Below are positions 35,553 through 44,754 of a stretch of 64,000 nucleotides of DNA, one piece after another. Within the stretch, counting starts at the first letter, position 1. Each line of letters opens with the position of its first letter. The notes beneath the pieces were generated by a model. The model worked only from the letters and a program-made list of their open reading frames with translations. It made no database searches and was not told the origin of the DNA. The position numbers and the translations under genes were made by a program. The stretch comes from UBA6019 sp035535055 (GTDB lineage Bacteria; Chloroflexota; Dormibacteria; Dormibacterales; Dormibacteraceae). The stretch is taken from contig DATLQT010000083.1 in assembly GCA_035535055.1 (NCBI GenBank), positions 27,895-91,894 of the forward strand, read 5' to 3'.

Positions 35553-36431
35553 GTGATCGCGGGAATCGACCTCGGCGGAACCCAGGTCCGGATCGCCGTG
35601 GCGAAGTCGACGGGCGGCATTCTCGCGACGGCCAAGGCGCGGACGGCCGAGCTCGGCGATCCCGCCGGGATGGTCGCTTGGAGCCTCGAGAACGGTCTCC
35701 GGCTGGCCGCCGGAGAGCGGATCGAGGCGATCGGGATCGGCGTCCCCGGGCCCTGCGACTTCCGGGCCGGGGTCTTGGTCAATCCCCCCAACCTGGACGG
35801 CTGGCCGGGTGGCCTGCCTCTCGGGCAGATGCTGTCCGACGCGTTCGGCGCGCCGGTCTTCCTCGGCAATGACGCGGACCTCGCCGCGGTCGGCGAGCAC
35901 CGGCGGGGCGCCGGACGCGGCGTCAAGAACATGGTCTACGTGACCTGGAGCACCGGGATCGGCTCGGGACTGATCTTCGATGGACGCCTCTACAGCGGGG
36001 CGCACGGCTCCGCGGGTGAGGTGGGCCACATGGTCCTCGACCCCAACGGACCTCTGTGTGCCTGCGGGATGCACGGCTGTACGGAGGCCTACGCCAGCGG
36101 CCATTCGATAGCGCGGGCGGCGGGGCGGCCGGCCAGCGAGGTCTTCGCCGCGGCACGAGCCGAGGAACCCGCGGCGCTGGCGATCGTGGAGCGCGCCGCG
36201 AGCATGGTGGGCGTGGCGCTGCTCAACCTCGTCAACCTCGTCGACCCCGAGGTCATCGTCATGGGCGGCGGGATCACCGAGTCCTGGAGCCTGGTCGAAG
36301 CCAAGCTGGCGGCTCCCATCCTGCAGTCGCCCTTCGTCACCCCCAACCGGAGGCCGCGCCTGGTTCGGGCCGAGCTCGGCTCCGAGGTCGGCCTGGTCGG
36401 AGCTCTGGAATGGGCGCGCGCCCGCGACTAG
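35553..36431 (+). CDS. ROK-family sugar kinase (glucokinase-like)
   Basis: A 292-residue protein. N-terminal ATP phosphate-binding IAGIDLGGTQVRIAVA, then GIGVPGPCDF, NDADLAAVGEHRRGAG with the catalytic Asp, GTGIGSGLIFDG region (STGIGSGLIF), and the zinc-binding CACGMHGCTE ROK signature. It phosphorylates glucose or an amino sugar. No transcription-factor helix-turn-helix is attached, so it is an enzyme rather than a NagC-type repressor. GTG start, 10 bp after selB, and 22-bp overlap with cca. Confidence 0.88.
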   Translation: MIAGIDLGGTQVRIAVAKSTGGILATAKARTAELGDPAGMVAWSLENGLRLAAGERIEAIGIGVPGPCDFRAGVLVNPPNLDGWPGGLPLGQMLSDAFGAPVFLGNDADLAAVGEHRRGAGRGVKNMVYVTWSTGIGSGLIFDGRLYSGAHGSAGEVGHMVLDPNGPLCACGMHGCTEAYASGHSIARAAGRPASEVFAAARAEEPAALAIVERAASMVGVALLNLVNLVDPEVIVMGGGITESWSLVEAKLAAPILQSPFVTPNRRPRLVRAELGSEVGLVGALEWARARD

Positions 36432-37756
36432 CCGACCCGATCCTCCCGCTTCTTTCCGCTGCCGCCGCGGCGATCGGGGTCGAAGCCTGGGCGGTGGGGG
36501 GCTACGTCCGTGACCGGCTGCTGAATCGCCCCCACTCGGAGATCGATGTCGTCGTCACCGGCGGCCGCGGCCCGGACCTGGCCGAGCGCTTCGCCGAGCT
36601 GAGCGGCGCCACCCGGCCGGTGGTCTTCGAGCGCTTCGGGACCGCCCAGGTGGTGTGGAGAGACCGGCACATAGAGTTCGCCTCGGCCCGGAGCGAGAGC
36701 TACCGGCGCGACTCCCGCAAGCCGTCCGTGAAGCCCGCGACGATCGAGGACGACCTCCGCCGCCGCGACTTCACCGTCAACACGCTGTTGATGGACTTCG
36801 AGGGTCGCGTCGAGGACCGGCTCGGCGGCGGTCTCGCCGACCTCGAAGCGAATCTCCTGCGGACCCCCCTCGACCCCCTGACGACCTTCGACGACGACCC
36901 GCTCCGGATGCTGCGCGGCATCCGCTTCGCGGCCGAGCTCGACTTCCGCCTCGACCCCTCCCTTGCGCCCGCCATGCGCTCCCTCGCCGGGCGGCTTCGG
37001 CCGCCGGTGGTGTCGGTCGAGAGGGTCGCCGACGAGCTCGGCAAGATGCTCTTGGGCCGGCGACCGAAGCTGGCCCTGGAGCTGCTCGACGAGTGCGGAC
37101 TGCTCCCCGAGGTCCTGCCCGAACTGGCTGCCTGCAAGGCTGTGCAGCAGGGTGGCTTCCACACCCACGACGTGTTCGGGCACACGATCCTGGCGGTCTC
37201 TCTGACGCCGCCTGAGCTGGTGGTGCGGCTGGCCGCGCTCTTTCACGACGTCGGCAAGCCAGGCACGGCGGCGCCGGACGGATCGTTCCTCGGTCACGAG
37301 AAGGTGGGCGCCGAGTTGGCGACCGCTGCCATGACCCGCCTTCGCCTGCCCAACGCGGTGGTCGAACGGGTCGCGCGCCTGGTCCTCCTCCACCTGCGGC
37401 CGGTCTTCTACGGGTCGGACTGGACCGACGGCGCCGTCCGCCGGCTGGCCCGCGACGCGGGCACCGACCTCGACGCGCTGATGGAGCTTGCGCGCGCCGA
37501 CATCGGCGCCTCCGCCTACGACCAGCCGGAAAAGCTGGACGAGCTGGCGGTGAGGCTTGAGGAGGCGCGGGGCGAACGACCCAGCCGCCTGCGAGCCGCC
37601 ATCAGCGGCCGCGACATCATGAGGATCAGGGGTGTGCCTTCCGGCCCCGAGGTGGGTAGGCTCAAGGCGAGACTCGACGAGCTGGTCGTGGAGGGAACCA
37701 TCGAGCCCGAGCGGGAGGCGCTGCTCCGTTACCTTGAAGACCATCCCGACCTCTAG
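36410..37756 (+). CDS. cca: CCA tRNA nucleotidyltransferase with HD domain
   Basis: A 448-residue class II enzyme. The catalytic head is AVGGYVRDRLLN then SEIDVVVTGG with the Asp pair; the base-recognition/neck region includes DDLRRRDFTVNTLLMD and DDDPLRMLRGIRFAAEL. The C-terminal HD domain reads LAALFHDVGKPGT and LGHEKVGAEL, as in the HD-containing CCA-adding enzymes that also have phosphatase activity. Because tRNA-Arg at 18515 lacks an encoded CCA, this enzyme is needed. ATG 36410 overlaps the ROK gene. Confidence 0.94.
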   Translation: MGARPRLADPILPLLSAAAAAIGVEAWAVGGYVRDRLLNRPHSEIDVVVTGGRGPDLAERFAELSGATRPVVFERFGTAQVVWRDRHIEFASARSESYRRDSRKPSVKPATIEDDLRRRDFTVNTLLMDFEGRVEDRLGGGLADLEANLLRTPLDPLTTFDDDPLRMLRGIRFAAELDFRLDPSLAPAMRSLAGRLRPPVVSVERVADELGKMLLGRRPKLALELLDECGLLPEVLPELAACKAVQQGGFHTHDVFGHTILAVSLTPPELVVRLAALFHDVGKPGTAAPDGSFLGHEKVGAELATAAMTRLRLPNAVVERVARLVLLHLRPVFYGSDWTDGAVRRLARDAGTDLDALMELARADIGASAYDQPEKLDELAVRLEEARGERPSRLRAAISGRDIMRIRGVPSGPEVGRLKARLDELVVEGTIEPEREALLRYLEDHPDL

Positions 37757-38927
37757 CGCGCAAGCCCTGGCGGGCTGGGCGGCCGCCTACCGCCCGGACG
37801 CGGACGACCGGGCCCTGGCCCGGCGGGCGCTCATCGACACCCTGGCGGTGGCGGTCGCCGGCCGTAAAGAGCCGGTGGCGCGGCTCGCCGCGGCCGAGGA
37901 GGAGGCCATCCACTGGACCGCCGCGGCGCACGCCCTCGACTACGACGACCTGCACCTCGAGTCGACCGCCCACGTCTCGGTGGTCTGCGTCCCGGCCGCC
38001 CTCCTCGCGGGTGGTGGCGAAGCTGCCTACCTTGCCGGGGCCGGGGTGATGGCGCGGCTCGGGGCGGCGCTCGGGTGGGAGCACTACAGCCGAGGCTGGC
38101 ACGCGACCTGCACCGCCGGGGCCCCCGCGGCGGCTGTGGCCGCGGGGGTCGCGCTCGGTCTCGACGCGCCCGGCCTGGCCCGTGCCATCGCGCTCGCCCT
38201 CCCCGCGGCCGGCGGCGTCCAGCGTGCCTTCGGCACCATGGCAAAGCCGCTCCAGGTCGGCTTCGCGGTGGCCGCCGGCCTCCGGGCGGCGCGGTTGGCT
38301 GCTGCCGGCGCCAAGGCCGACCCGGCCGCCCTGGACGACTGGCTGGCCCTGGTCGGCGGCGACCCGGCGGCGATCGACCTCTCCGGTCCTGCGGTCCCCG
38401 GCGAGCTGGCCATCAAGCTCTTCCCCTGCTGTTACGCGCTGCAGCGGCCCCTGGCCGCCCTTGCCGGGCTGGCGACCGACCCTGAGACGGTTGAGGCGAT
38501 CCGGGTCCGCACCCCGGCGGCCGCGCTGCAGCCGCTGAACCGTCATCACGCCCGCACCGGCCTGGAGGGGAAGTTCAGCCTCGAGTACGGGCTGGCCGCG
38601 GCGCTTCTCGACCACCCGGTCAATTTCGAGTCCTTCACCGATCGCCAGGTTCAGCGGCCGGAGGCCGCCCGGCTGGCCGAGCGGGTCACAGTGGAGGCCC
38701 TGCCTGGCGCGTCCGGCCTGCTCGACGGCGAGTTCGAGGCCGAGGTGGTGACGGGGTCGGGAGTGGAGCGTGTCTCCCTCAGGCTGCCCCCGGGCGCGCC
38801 CGGCAGGCCGCCCTCCGACGCCGAGCTGGCGGCCAAGGTGGCCGACTGCTGCGGCCCACTCGCGGGGGAGGTAATGGGCCTCGAATGGCCCGATGCCGGC
38901 GGTTTTCTCGCCCGGGCTTTGGCTTAG
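37734..38927 (+). CDS. MmgE/PrpD-family protein
   Basis: A 397-residue protein from TTG 37734, overlapping cca by 23 bp. Family features are RRALIDTLAVAVAGR, HALDYDDLHLESTAHVSVVCVPAALLA (active-site Asp/His loop), YSRGWHATCTAGAPAAAVAAG, FGTMAKPLQVGFAVAAGL and IKLFPCCYALQRPL. PrpD is 2-methylcitrate dehydratase and relatives are itaconate decarboxylases; no prpB/prpC is nearby, so the substrate is uncertain. It is 40-50 residues shorter than typical members. Confidence 0.85.
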   Translation: MKTIPTSSAQALAGWAAAYRPDADDRALARRALIDTLAVAVAGRKEPVARLAAAEEEAIHWTAAAHALDYDDLHLESTAHVSVVCVPAALLAGGGEAAYLAGAGVMARLGAALGWEHYSRGWHATCTAGAPAAAVAAGVALGLDAPGLARAIALALPAAGGVQRAFGTMAKPLQVGFAVAAGLRAARLAAAGAKADPAALDDWLALVGGDPAAIDLSGPAVPGELAIKLFPCCYALQRPLAALAGLATDPETVEAIRVRTPAAALQPLNRHHARTGLEGKFSLEYGLAAALLDHPVNFESFTDRQVQRPEAARLAERVTVEALPGASGLLDGEFEAEVVTGSGVERVSLRLPPGAPGRPPSDAELAAKVADCCGPLAGEVMGLEWPDAGGFLARALA

Positions 38928-38965
38928 ACTCCCTCACGTTCCAACCGGAATCAGGAGGGGTATCG

Positions 38966-40024
38966 ATGAGAGGTTTTCGTGTTCTGGGCGGCCTCATGGC
39001 CGCCGCCATCATGGTCGTCGCCTGCGGCAGCACCGGCAGCGGGAGCGGCAGCGGCTCGAGTGGCACCAGCTGCTCCAAGACCTGGAAGGTAGGGCTCGTC
39101 ACCGACGTCGGCAAGCTGAGCGACAAGTCATTCAACTACGACTCCTACCAGGGCGTCCAGCAGGCCCAGGCCGACCCCAGCCTCTGCGTGCAGGGCAAGG
39201 CAATCGAGTCCAGCACGCCGGACGACTACTCGAAGAACATCCAGCAGTTCGTCGACGGAAGTTACGACATGATCATCGGAGTCGGCTTCAACCTCGGTGA
39301 CGCCATCACCGCGGCCGCGAAGGCCAACCCGAACATCAAGTTCGTCCTCGTCGACTCCTTCGACTACACCGACAAGACCCCGCCTGCCAACCTGACCGGC
39401 CTGCTCTTCCACGAGGATGAGCCCGGCTTCCTGGCCGGGGCGCTGGCTGCGCTGATGAGCAAAACCCACGTCATCGGCGTGGTGGCCGGCCTCCAGACGG
39501 TGCCGCCGGTTGTCAACTACGTGACCGGCTACACGAATGGGGCCGCGTACGCGGTTCCCGGCACCAAGGTCCTCTCGATCTACCAGCCGGAGAGCGGCGC
39601 CAAGGACTTCAACGATCCGGACTGGGGCAAGCAGCAGGGCCAGACCTTCATCAGCCAGGGGGCCGACGTCCTCTTCGGAGCGGGTGGCCAGACCGGCAAC
39701 GGTGCCCTGCTGGCGGCCAAGGATGCCGGCAAGTACTGCGTCGGTGTCGATGTCGATCAGTTCGTCAGCTACCCGGACGTTGACAGCTGCCTCATCACCA
39801 GCGCCGAAAAGCACCTCGACCTGGCGGTCAAGCAGGCGATCACCGGGATGGTCAAGGGCACCCCGATCGCCGGCGTCCAGAACTTCACGATCCAGAACAA
39901 CGGAATCGGGCTGGCGCCCTACCACAACTATGACAGCCAGATCTCGGCCGACATCAAGGCGAAGATCACCGACATCACCGCCAAGCTGAAGGCGGGATCG
40001 ATCCAGACCGGAATCACGCACTAA
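38966..40024 (+). CDS. BMP-family nucleoside-binding lipoprotein
   Basis: A 352-residue protein from ATG 38966 with AGGAGGGG about 6 bases upstream. The signal ends in a lipobox (MVVACGS), followed by a Gly/Ser linker. The binding domain has the BmpA pattern: VGLVTDVGKLSDKSFNYDSYQGVQQA, IGVGFNLGDAITAAAKANP, FVLVDSFDY, FHEDEPGFLAGALAAL, and GADVLFGAGGQTGNGALLAAKDAG. It captures purine nucleosides outside the membrane for the ABC importer encoded next. Confidence 0.92.
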   Translation: MRGFRVLGGLMAAAIMVVACGSTGSGSGSGSSGTSCSKTWKVGLVTDVGKLSDKSFNYDSYQGVQQAQADPSLCVQGKAIESSTPDDYSKNIQQFVDGSYDMIIGVGFNLGDAITAAAKANPNIKFVLVDSFDYTDKTPPANLTGLLFHEDEPGFLAGALAALMSKTHVIGVVAGLQTVPPVVNYVTGYTNGAAYAVPGTKVLSIYQPESGAKDFNDPDWGKQQGQTFISQGADVLFGAGGQTGNGALLAAKDAGKYCVGVDVDQFVSYPDVDSCLITSAEKHLDLAVKQAITGMVKGTPIAGVQNFTIQNNGIGLAPYHNYDSQISADIKAKITDITAKLKAGSIQTGITH

Positions 40025-40031
40025 GAACCAA

Positions 40032-41546
40032 ATGAGCTCAGCTCTCGAGCTCCGGGGGATCGTCAAGACCTTCGGAGGGCTGAGGGCCAACGATGGGGTG
40101 GACCTGGCCGTCGAATGGGGCCAGGTCCACGCCCTGCTCGGGGAGAACGGCGCCGGGAAGTCGACGCTGATGAACGTCGTTTACGGCCTCACCTCGCTGG
40201 ACTCCGGTGAGATCCTCTTCGATGGCAAGCCGGTCTCCATCCGCAGCACCCACGACGCCATAGCCCTGGGTATCGGGATGGTCCACCAGCACTTCATGCT
40301 GATCCCGCCCCTGACGGTGGCCGAGAACATCATGCTGGGCAGGGAGATCACCCGGCCGCGGGGCTGGATCGACCTCCCCACCGCCTACCGAACGGTGTCC
40401 GAGCTCGCCGCGCGCTACGGGCTCGACGTGGAGCCGTCGGCCCGCGTCGAGTCGCTCTCGGTCGGAGTGCAGCAGCGGGTCGAGATCCTGAAAGCCCTCT
40501 ACCGGGGCGCGCGGCTGCTGATCCTCGACGAGCCGACGGCGGTCCTGACGCCGCAGGAGATAGCCGGCCTCTTCGAGATCGTGAGGAACCTCACCGACGC
40601 CGGCAACGCGGTCATCTTCATCACTCACAAGCTGGCCGAGGTGATGGAGGTCGCGGACCGGATCACCGTCATGCGACGGGGCAAGGTCGTCGAAAGCACC
40701 ACCCCCGGCGAGTCCAGCCAGGCCGAGCTGGCGCGGATGATGGTCGGCCGGCCGGTCCTGCTCCGGGTCGACAAACAGCGCGCCACTCCGGGCGACGTCC
40801 GCCTCCAGGTGGAGGGCCTGGTGGTGACGGACGACCGGCGCCAGGTGGCCGTCGAGGGAGTGAGCCTGGAGGTGCGGGCGGGCGAGATAGTCGGCATCGC
40901 CGGGGTCGAGGGGAACGGCCAGGACGAATTGGTCGAGGCGATCAGCGGGCTTCGTACCGCTCGCCGCGGCCGGGTCCTGATCCAGGGCCGCGACATGACC
41001 CGCCGGACGACGCGGCTCCGGCTCCGGGGGGGCCTCAGCGTGATCCCCGCCGACCGGCACCGGCAGGGCGTGATACTGGAGCTGCCGATCGCCGACAACC
41101 TGGTGCTCGAGGAGTTCGATCGCCGCCCCTTCGCCAATTGGATGGTCCGCAACCTGCGCGCGGTCGTCGACTACGCGTCCGGGTTGATCAAGGAGTTCGA
41201 CATCCGCGCCACCGGGCCCAACGAGGTGGCCGGCTCGCTCTCTGGAGGCAACCAGCAGAAGGTGGTCGTGGCCCGCGAGCTGGGTACCAGGCCCGAGGTG
41301 CTGGTCGCCAGCCAGCCGACCCGCGGCATCGACGTCGGTTCGATCGAGTTCATCCACCGCCAGATCGTCGAGCAGCGCGACAAGGGCCTCGCGGTCCTGC
41401 TGGTCTCCTCCGAGCTCGACGAGGTGCTCTCGCTGAGCGACCGGATCGCGGTCATCTATCGGGGCCGGATCGTGGCCGTCCTCGATGCCGAGGGAGCCGA
41501 CCGCGAGCACATCGGCCTCCTGATGGCCGGGGGCAAGGCCGCTTGA
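40032..41546 (+). CDS. nucleoside ABC importer, ATP-binding protein (double ATPase)
   Basis: A 504-residue protein with two ABC domains in tandem, as in sugar/nucleoside importers. Domain 1: Walker A GENGAGKST, signature LSVGVQQRVEIL, Walker B LLILDEPTAVLT. Domain 2: degenerate Walker A VEGNGQDEL, signature SLSGGNQQKVVVAREL, and ASQPTRGIDVGS in place of a classical DEPT. It powers the transporter at the cytoplasmic face. It starts 7 bp after the binding-protein gene. Confidence 0.93.
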   Translation: MSSALELRGIVKTFGGLRANDGVDLAVEWGQVHALLGENGAGKSTLMNVVYGLTSLDSGEILFDGKPVSIRSTHDAIALGIGMVHQHFMLIPPLTVAENIMLGREITRPRGWIDLPTAYRTVSELAARYGLDVEPSARVESLSVGVQQRVEILKALYRGARLLILDEPTAVLTPQEIAGLFEIVRNLTDAGNAVIFITHKLAEVMEVADRITVMRRGKVVESTTPGESSQAELARMMVGRPVLLRVDKQRATPGDVRLQVEGLVVTDDRRQVAVEGVSLEVRAGEIVGIAGVEGNGQDELVEAISGLRTARRGRVLIQGRDMTRRTTRLRLRGGLSVIPADRHRQGVILELPIADNLVLEEFDRRPFANWMVRNLRAVVDYASGLIKEFDIRATGPNEVAGSLSGGNQQKVVVARELGTRPEVLVASQPTRGIDVGSIEFIHRQIVEQRDKGLAVLLVSSELDEVLSLSDRIAVIYRGRIVAVLDAEGADREHIGLLMAGGKAA

Positions 41547-42649
41547 GCCGGTTCTGGAACTGGATGCCCGGCTGGCTTGTCAGCGGCATCGTGGTGCCGG
41601 TCGCCTCGGTTGCGCTCGGCTTTTTGGTCGCCGCGATCGCGATCGTGGCGACCGGGGCGGACCCCGGCCAGGCCTACCTGGCCTTGTTCCAGGGCGCCTT
41701 CACCAACCACAACGCCTTCGCCGAGACGCTGGTCAGCACAGTCCCCTACATCTTCTTGGGCCTCGGCGTGGCCCTCGGCTTCCGGGCCGGCCTCTTCAAC
41801 ATCGGGGCCGAGGGGCAGTTCTACATCGGCGCTTTGGCCGGGGTCTACGTAGCCTATTCGGTCCACGGCCTGCCGCCGGTGATCGAGATCGGCGGCTCAC
41901 TGCTGGCCGCGATGGTGGCGGGCTTCCTCTACGCCGGGATCGCCGGCTTCCTGAAGGCGCAGACCGGGGCCCACGAGGTGATCACCACCATCATGCTCAA
42001 CTACGTCGCCTTCCTGATCGCCAACTGGCTGGTGACCTCGCCGACCTTGATGCTCGACCCGCACGCGCGGGGCCTCATCCGGACCCCCTACATCGACGCC
42101 AACGCGGTGCTGCCGATCATCATCCCCAACAGCCGCCTCCATTTCGGCTTCGTGCTCGCCCTGGCGTTTATCCCGATCGTCTGGTTCCTGATCGAGCGGA
42201 CAACGCTCGGCTTCCGGCTCCGGGCCGTCGGCTTCAACCCCGGCGCCGCGCGTGCCGCAGGCATCTCGGTCTCCCGGACGACGGTGCTGGCGATGGGCCT
42301 TTCGGGCGCGCTCGCCGCCACCGCGGGGATCGTCCAGACCCTCGGCGTCCAGCACGACATGACGGCCGCGGTCGCCTCCGGCTACGGCTTCGACGCCATC
42401 GCCGTGGCCCTGCTGGCGCGGAGCAACCCCTGGGCCGTCCTGCCGGCGGCGCTTCTTTTCGGGGCCCTCCACAACGGGGCGAGCTTCATGCAGCTGCAGA
42501 CCCAGGTCTCCTCCGACCTGATCTCGATCGTGCAGGCCTCCGTGATCGCCTTTGTCGCGGCCCCGGAGATCATTCGTTGGCTGCTCCGGATCCGGGGCCA
42601 CCAGGTCGGCGCGGTCGCGATTACGCAGCGGGAGGCCTCGAGTGTCTGA
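41543..42649 (+). CDS. nucleoside ABC importer permease 1
   Basis: A 368-residue protein with about nine to ten transmembrane helices, from TTG 41543 (TTGA overlap with the ATPase gene). Family features include FLGLGVALGFRAGLFNIGAEGQFYIGAL, HEVITTIMLNYVAFLIANWL (EAA-like region), and GFRLRAVGFNPGAARAAGIS, which contacts the ATPase. It belongs to the branched-chain/ribose permease fold used by BMP-dependent nucleoside importers. Confidence 0.92.
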   Translation: MSRFWNWMPGWLVSGIVVPVASVALGFLVAAIAIVATGADPGQAYLALFQGAFTNHNAFAETLVSTVPYIFLGLGVALGFRAGLFNIGAEGQFYIGALAGVYVAYSVHGLPPVIEIGGSLLAAMVAGFLYAGIAGFLKAQTGAHEVITTIMLNYVAFLIANWLVTSPTLMLDPHARGLIRTPYIDANAVLPIIIPNSRLHFGFVLALAFIPIVWFLIERTTLGFRLRAVGFNPGAARAAGISVSRTTVLAMGLSGALAATAGIVQTLGVQHDMTAAVASGYGFDAIAVALLARSNPWAVLPAALLFGALHNGASFMQLQTQVSSDLISIVQASVIAFVAAPEIIRWLLRIRGHQVGAVAITQREASSV

Positions 42650-43592
42650 GCTGGCCTTCCTCGCCCTGAACATCCGGCCGATCGACATCGCCGTCTTCGG
42701 CTCCCAGACCCTGGTGACGGCGACGCCACTGACGCTGGCGGCCCTCGGCGGCGTGATGTCGGAGCGCTCGGGCGTCGTCAACATCGCGCTCGAGGGCATC
42801 ATGCTGACCGGCGCCTTCGTCGGCTACGCCGTCGCCTTCCTCACCCACGACCTCTGGCTCGGGATCCTCGGCGCGATCCTCGCCGGGATGCTGATCGCCT
42901 CCGTCCACGCCGTCCTCGCGATCACCTTCATCGTCGACCAGATCGTCAGCGGGACGGTGATCAACATCCTCGCCGTCGGCGTCACCGGCGTCTTCTACCG
43001 GACCTACCTGGAAACCCAATCGGTCGCCGGTCCCGGCACCCTGCCGCAGTGGAACGTCCCGCTCCTCTCGCAGATCCCGGTCCTGGGGCCGATCCTCTTC
43101 CAGAACCAGTTCGTCACCTACGCCATGCTGGTCCTGATCGTCGTCGTCTACCTGGTGATCTTCCGCACCACCTGGGGACTGCGCACCCGCGCCTGCGGCG
43201 AGCACCCGCTGGCGGCCGAGACCGCCGGCATCAACGTCTATCTGGTTCGTTACGTCAACGTCATCGCCTCCGGCGCCCTGGCCGGCCTCGGCGGCGCTTA
43301 CTTCAGCCTCCAGCAGATCGGCGAGTTCATCCCCGACATGACCGGCGGCCGCGGCTTCATCGGCCTGGCCGCGATGATCTTCGGGCGCTGGAACCCGTTC
43401 GGGGCCTTCGCCGCGTCACTCCTCTTCACCGCCTCCGACCAGGTCGCCGCGCGCTCGATCGCCTTCGGCGTTCACATCCAGTCCCAATTCCTCGGAATGC
43501 TCCCCTACCTGCTCACCATCGTGGTCGTCGCGGGCGCGGTGGGCCGGGCGGTGGCGCCGGCGGCGGACGGCAAGCCCTACCGGAAGGCCTAG
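42642..43592 (+). CDS. nucleoside ABC importer permease 2
   Basis: A 316-residue permease from GTG 42642, overlapping permease 1 by 8 bp. It has about eight helices, with LAALGGVMSERSGVVNIALEGIMLTGAFVGY, FIVDQIVSGTVINILAVGVTG, and LRTRACGEHPLAAETAGINVYLVRY as the coupling region. It pairs with permease 1 to form the channel. This completes a four-gene importer (binding protein, ATPase, two permeases). Confidence 0.92.
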   Translation: MSELAFLALNIRPIDIAVFGSQTLVTATPLTLAALGGVMSERSGVVNIALEGIMLTGAFVGYAVAFLTHDLWLGILGAILAGMLIASVHAVLAITFIVDQIVSGTVINILAVGVTGVFYRTYLETQSVAGPGTLPQWNVPLLSQIPVLGPILFQNQFVTYAMLVLIVVVYLVIFRTTWGLRTRACGEHPLAAETAGINVYLVRYVNVIASGALAGLGGAYFSLQQIGEFIPDMTGGRGFIGLAAMIFGRWNPFGAFAASLLFTASDQVAARSIAFGVHIQSQFLGMLPYLLTIVVVAGAVGRAVAPAADGKPYRKA

Positions 43593-43742
43593 CCCGAGCG
43601 TTCCGAAAGAAGTCCTGGCCTCTTCCGCTGAGGCACAACTCAGGATATGCTGCGAGCTTACGATGTCTCCAAGAGGGACATCGTGGATGGGGGAAATCGC
43701 CGGCGCGGACGCCGGCGCGGGGAGGATTCTCAGAGGGACGGC

Positions 43743-44339
43743 ATGGCCACAGAACCAAGCGCGTCGAAGCTTCGCGTCGAGACCAACGGCAACGGCACCG
43801 CGATCAAAGAGGAGGCAGTCGAGCCGGTCCAGGCAGAGGGCCTGGCACTGCCGGTCGTGAGCTCGAGTGCCGCGCCCGTCATCCAGGCCACCCAGGCTCC
43901 CGTGCCGGAGGTCGAGCTCAGCGTGCTCTCCCGCGGCGACTCAGCATCGGGCCGCTGGATCATCGGAGGCGACGGTCAGGTGCAGGGCGAGTTCCGTGGC
44001 GAGATCGAGTGCGCTGGCTCGCTGCTGGTCGGCAGGGGCGCCGAGGTGACAGCCAGCATTCGCGGCAACGAGGTGACCATCGCCGGTCTCGTGCGCGGCA
44101 ATGTGACGGTGCTCGGCCGGCTTCGGATCACCTCGACCGGGCGGCTGGAGGGCGACGCCCGGGTCGGCGCCCTAGTTGTCCAGGAGGGTGGGGTTCACCA
44201 CGGTGTGATCAGGGTCCACCCGGAGGGCGTTCCGGAGATCGACGTGCCTGTGGCCGAGGGGCCGCCGGCCAATGAGCCCCTGGCGGTTCCGCAGACCCCC
44301 GTCGACCGCGTCAAGAAGTTCTGGGGAGAGTTCTTCTAG
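43743..44339 (+). CDS. bactofilin-like polymer-forming cytoskeletal protein
   Basis: A 198-residue protein. Residues about 1-85 are disordered (Ser/Ala/Pro/Glu-rich). Residues about 85-180 have the bactofilin beta-helix pattern of regularly spaced Gly and hydrophobics: GDGQVQGEFRGEIECAGSLLVG, AEVTASIRGNEVTIAGLVRGNVTVLGRLRI, and GRLEGDARVGALVVQEGGV. The C-terminus ends KKFWGEFF. It probably polymerises at the membrane without nucleotide. ATG 43743 is chosen with AGAGGG upstream; a longer frame from 43647 is Arg-rich and less convincing. Confidence 0.8.
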   Translation: MATEPSASKLRVETNGNGTAIKEEAVEPVQAEGLALPVVSSSAAPVIQATQAPVPEVELSVLSRGDSASGRWIIGGDGQVQGEFRGEIECAGSLLVGRGAEVTASIRGNEVTIAGLVRGNVTVLGRLRITSTGRLEGDARVGALVVQEGGVHHGVIRVHPEGVPEIDVPVAEGPPANEPLAVPQTPVDRVKKFWGEFF

Positions 44340-44420
44340 GCTCCACGGCCGAGCGGCGTTGGGAGCCAATTTCATCGTTTCGACTATCAACTTCTGCGGT
44401 ATGCTCGGTTCAGGAAAGCG

Positions 44421-44705
44421 GTGTCCAGGGTACCCCTCAGCAAGATCCAGCTGGATGAGGACGAGATGATCGTCGAGGGCTTCGAGGGCGAGCTCGAAGG
44501 CATTCGCGTCTGGGTCACGGCGGTCCTCGAGCGGACCTGCGTTTACGAGACACCCGACCTCGAGCGGCGCCTCGTGAGCAAGGCCCGGATCCTGGTCGAC
44601 AAGAACGCGGTCCCGATCCGCCGCCGGAAGGCTGGCGCGCCCGGCGCCGGCGGCAGGGCCCGCGGCAAACCGGGCCCGAAGCCAGCCGCCGCCTCCGAAG
44701 ACTGA
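44421..44705 (+). CDS. small protein, unknown function
   Basis: A 94-residue protein from GTG 44421. Residues 1-65 look folded, with acidic and beta-prone stretches (DEDEMIVEGFEGELEG, VWVTAVLERTCVYETPDLERR); the tail is basic and Gly/Pro-rich (RARGKPGPKP). Family not recognised. It lies between bactofilin and glpX in the same direction, with 81 bp upstream and 49 bp downstream. Confidence 0.5.
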   Translation: MSRVPLSKIQLDEDEMIVEGFEGELEGIRVWVTAVLERTCVYETPDLERRLVSKARILVDKNAVPIRRRKAGAPGAGGRARGKPGPKPAAASED

Positions 44706-44754
44706 ACCATTTCCGGTCGGCTCCCCGCGGCGGGCTGAGATACTTTTGCACGTG

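Noticed and set aside
34376..35932. Long leftward open frame over selB
   Set aside because: It is a complement shadow typical of high GC codon use; selB has all motifs and the antisense product is Gly/Arg/Pro-rich with no recognisable domain.
43647..43742. N-terminal 32-residue extension of the bactofilin-like protein
   Set aside because: Arg-rich and without family similarity; the ATG at 43743 has a purine-rich tract upstream and begins the usual disordered N-terminus.
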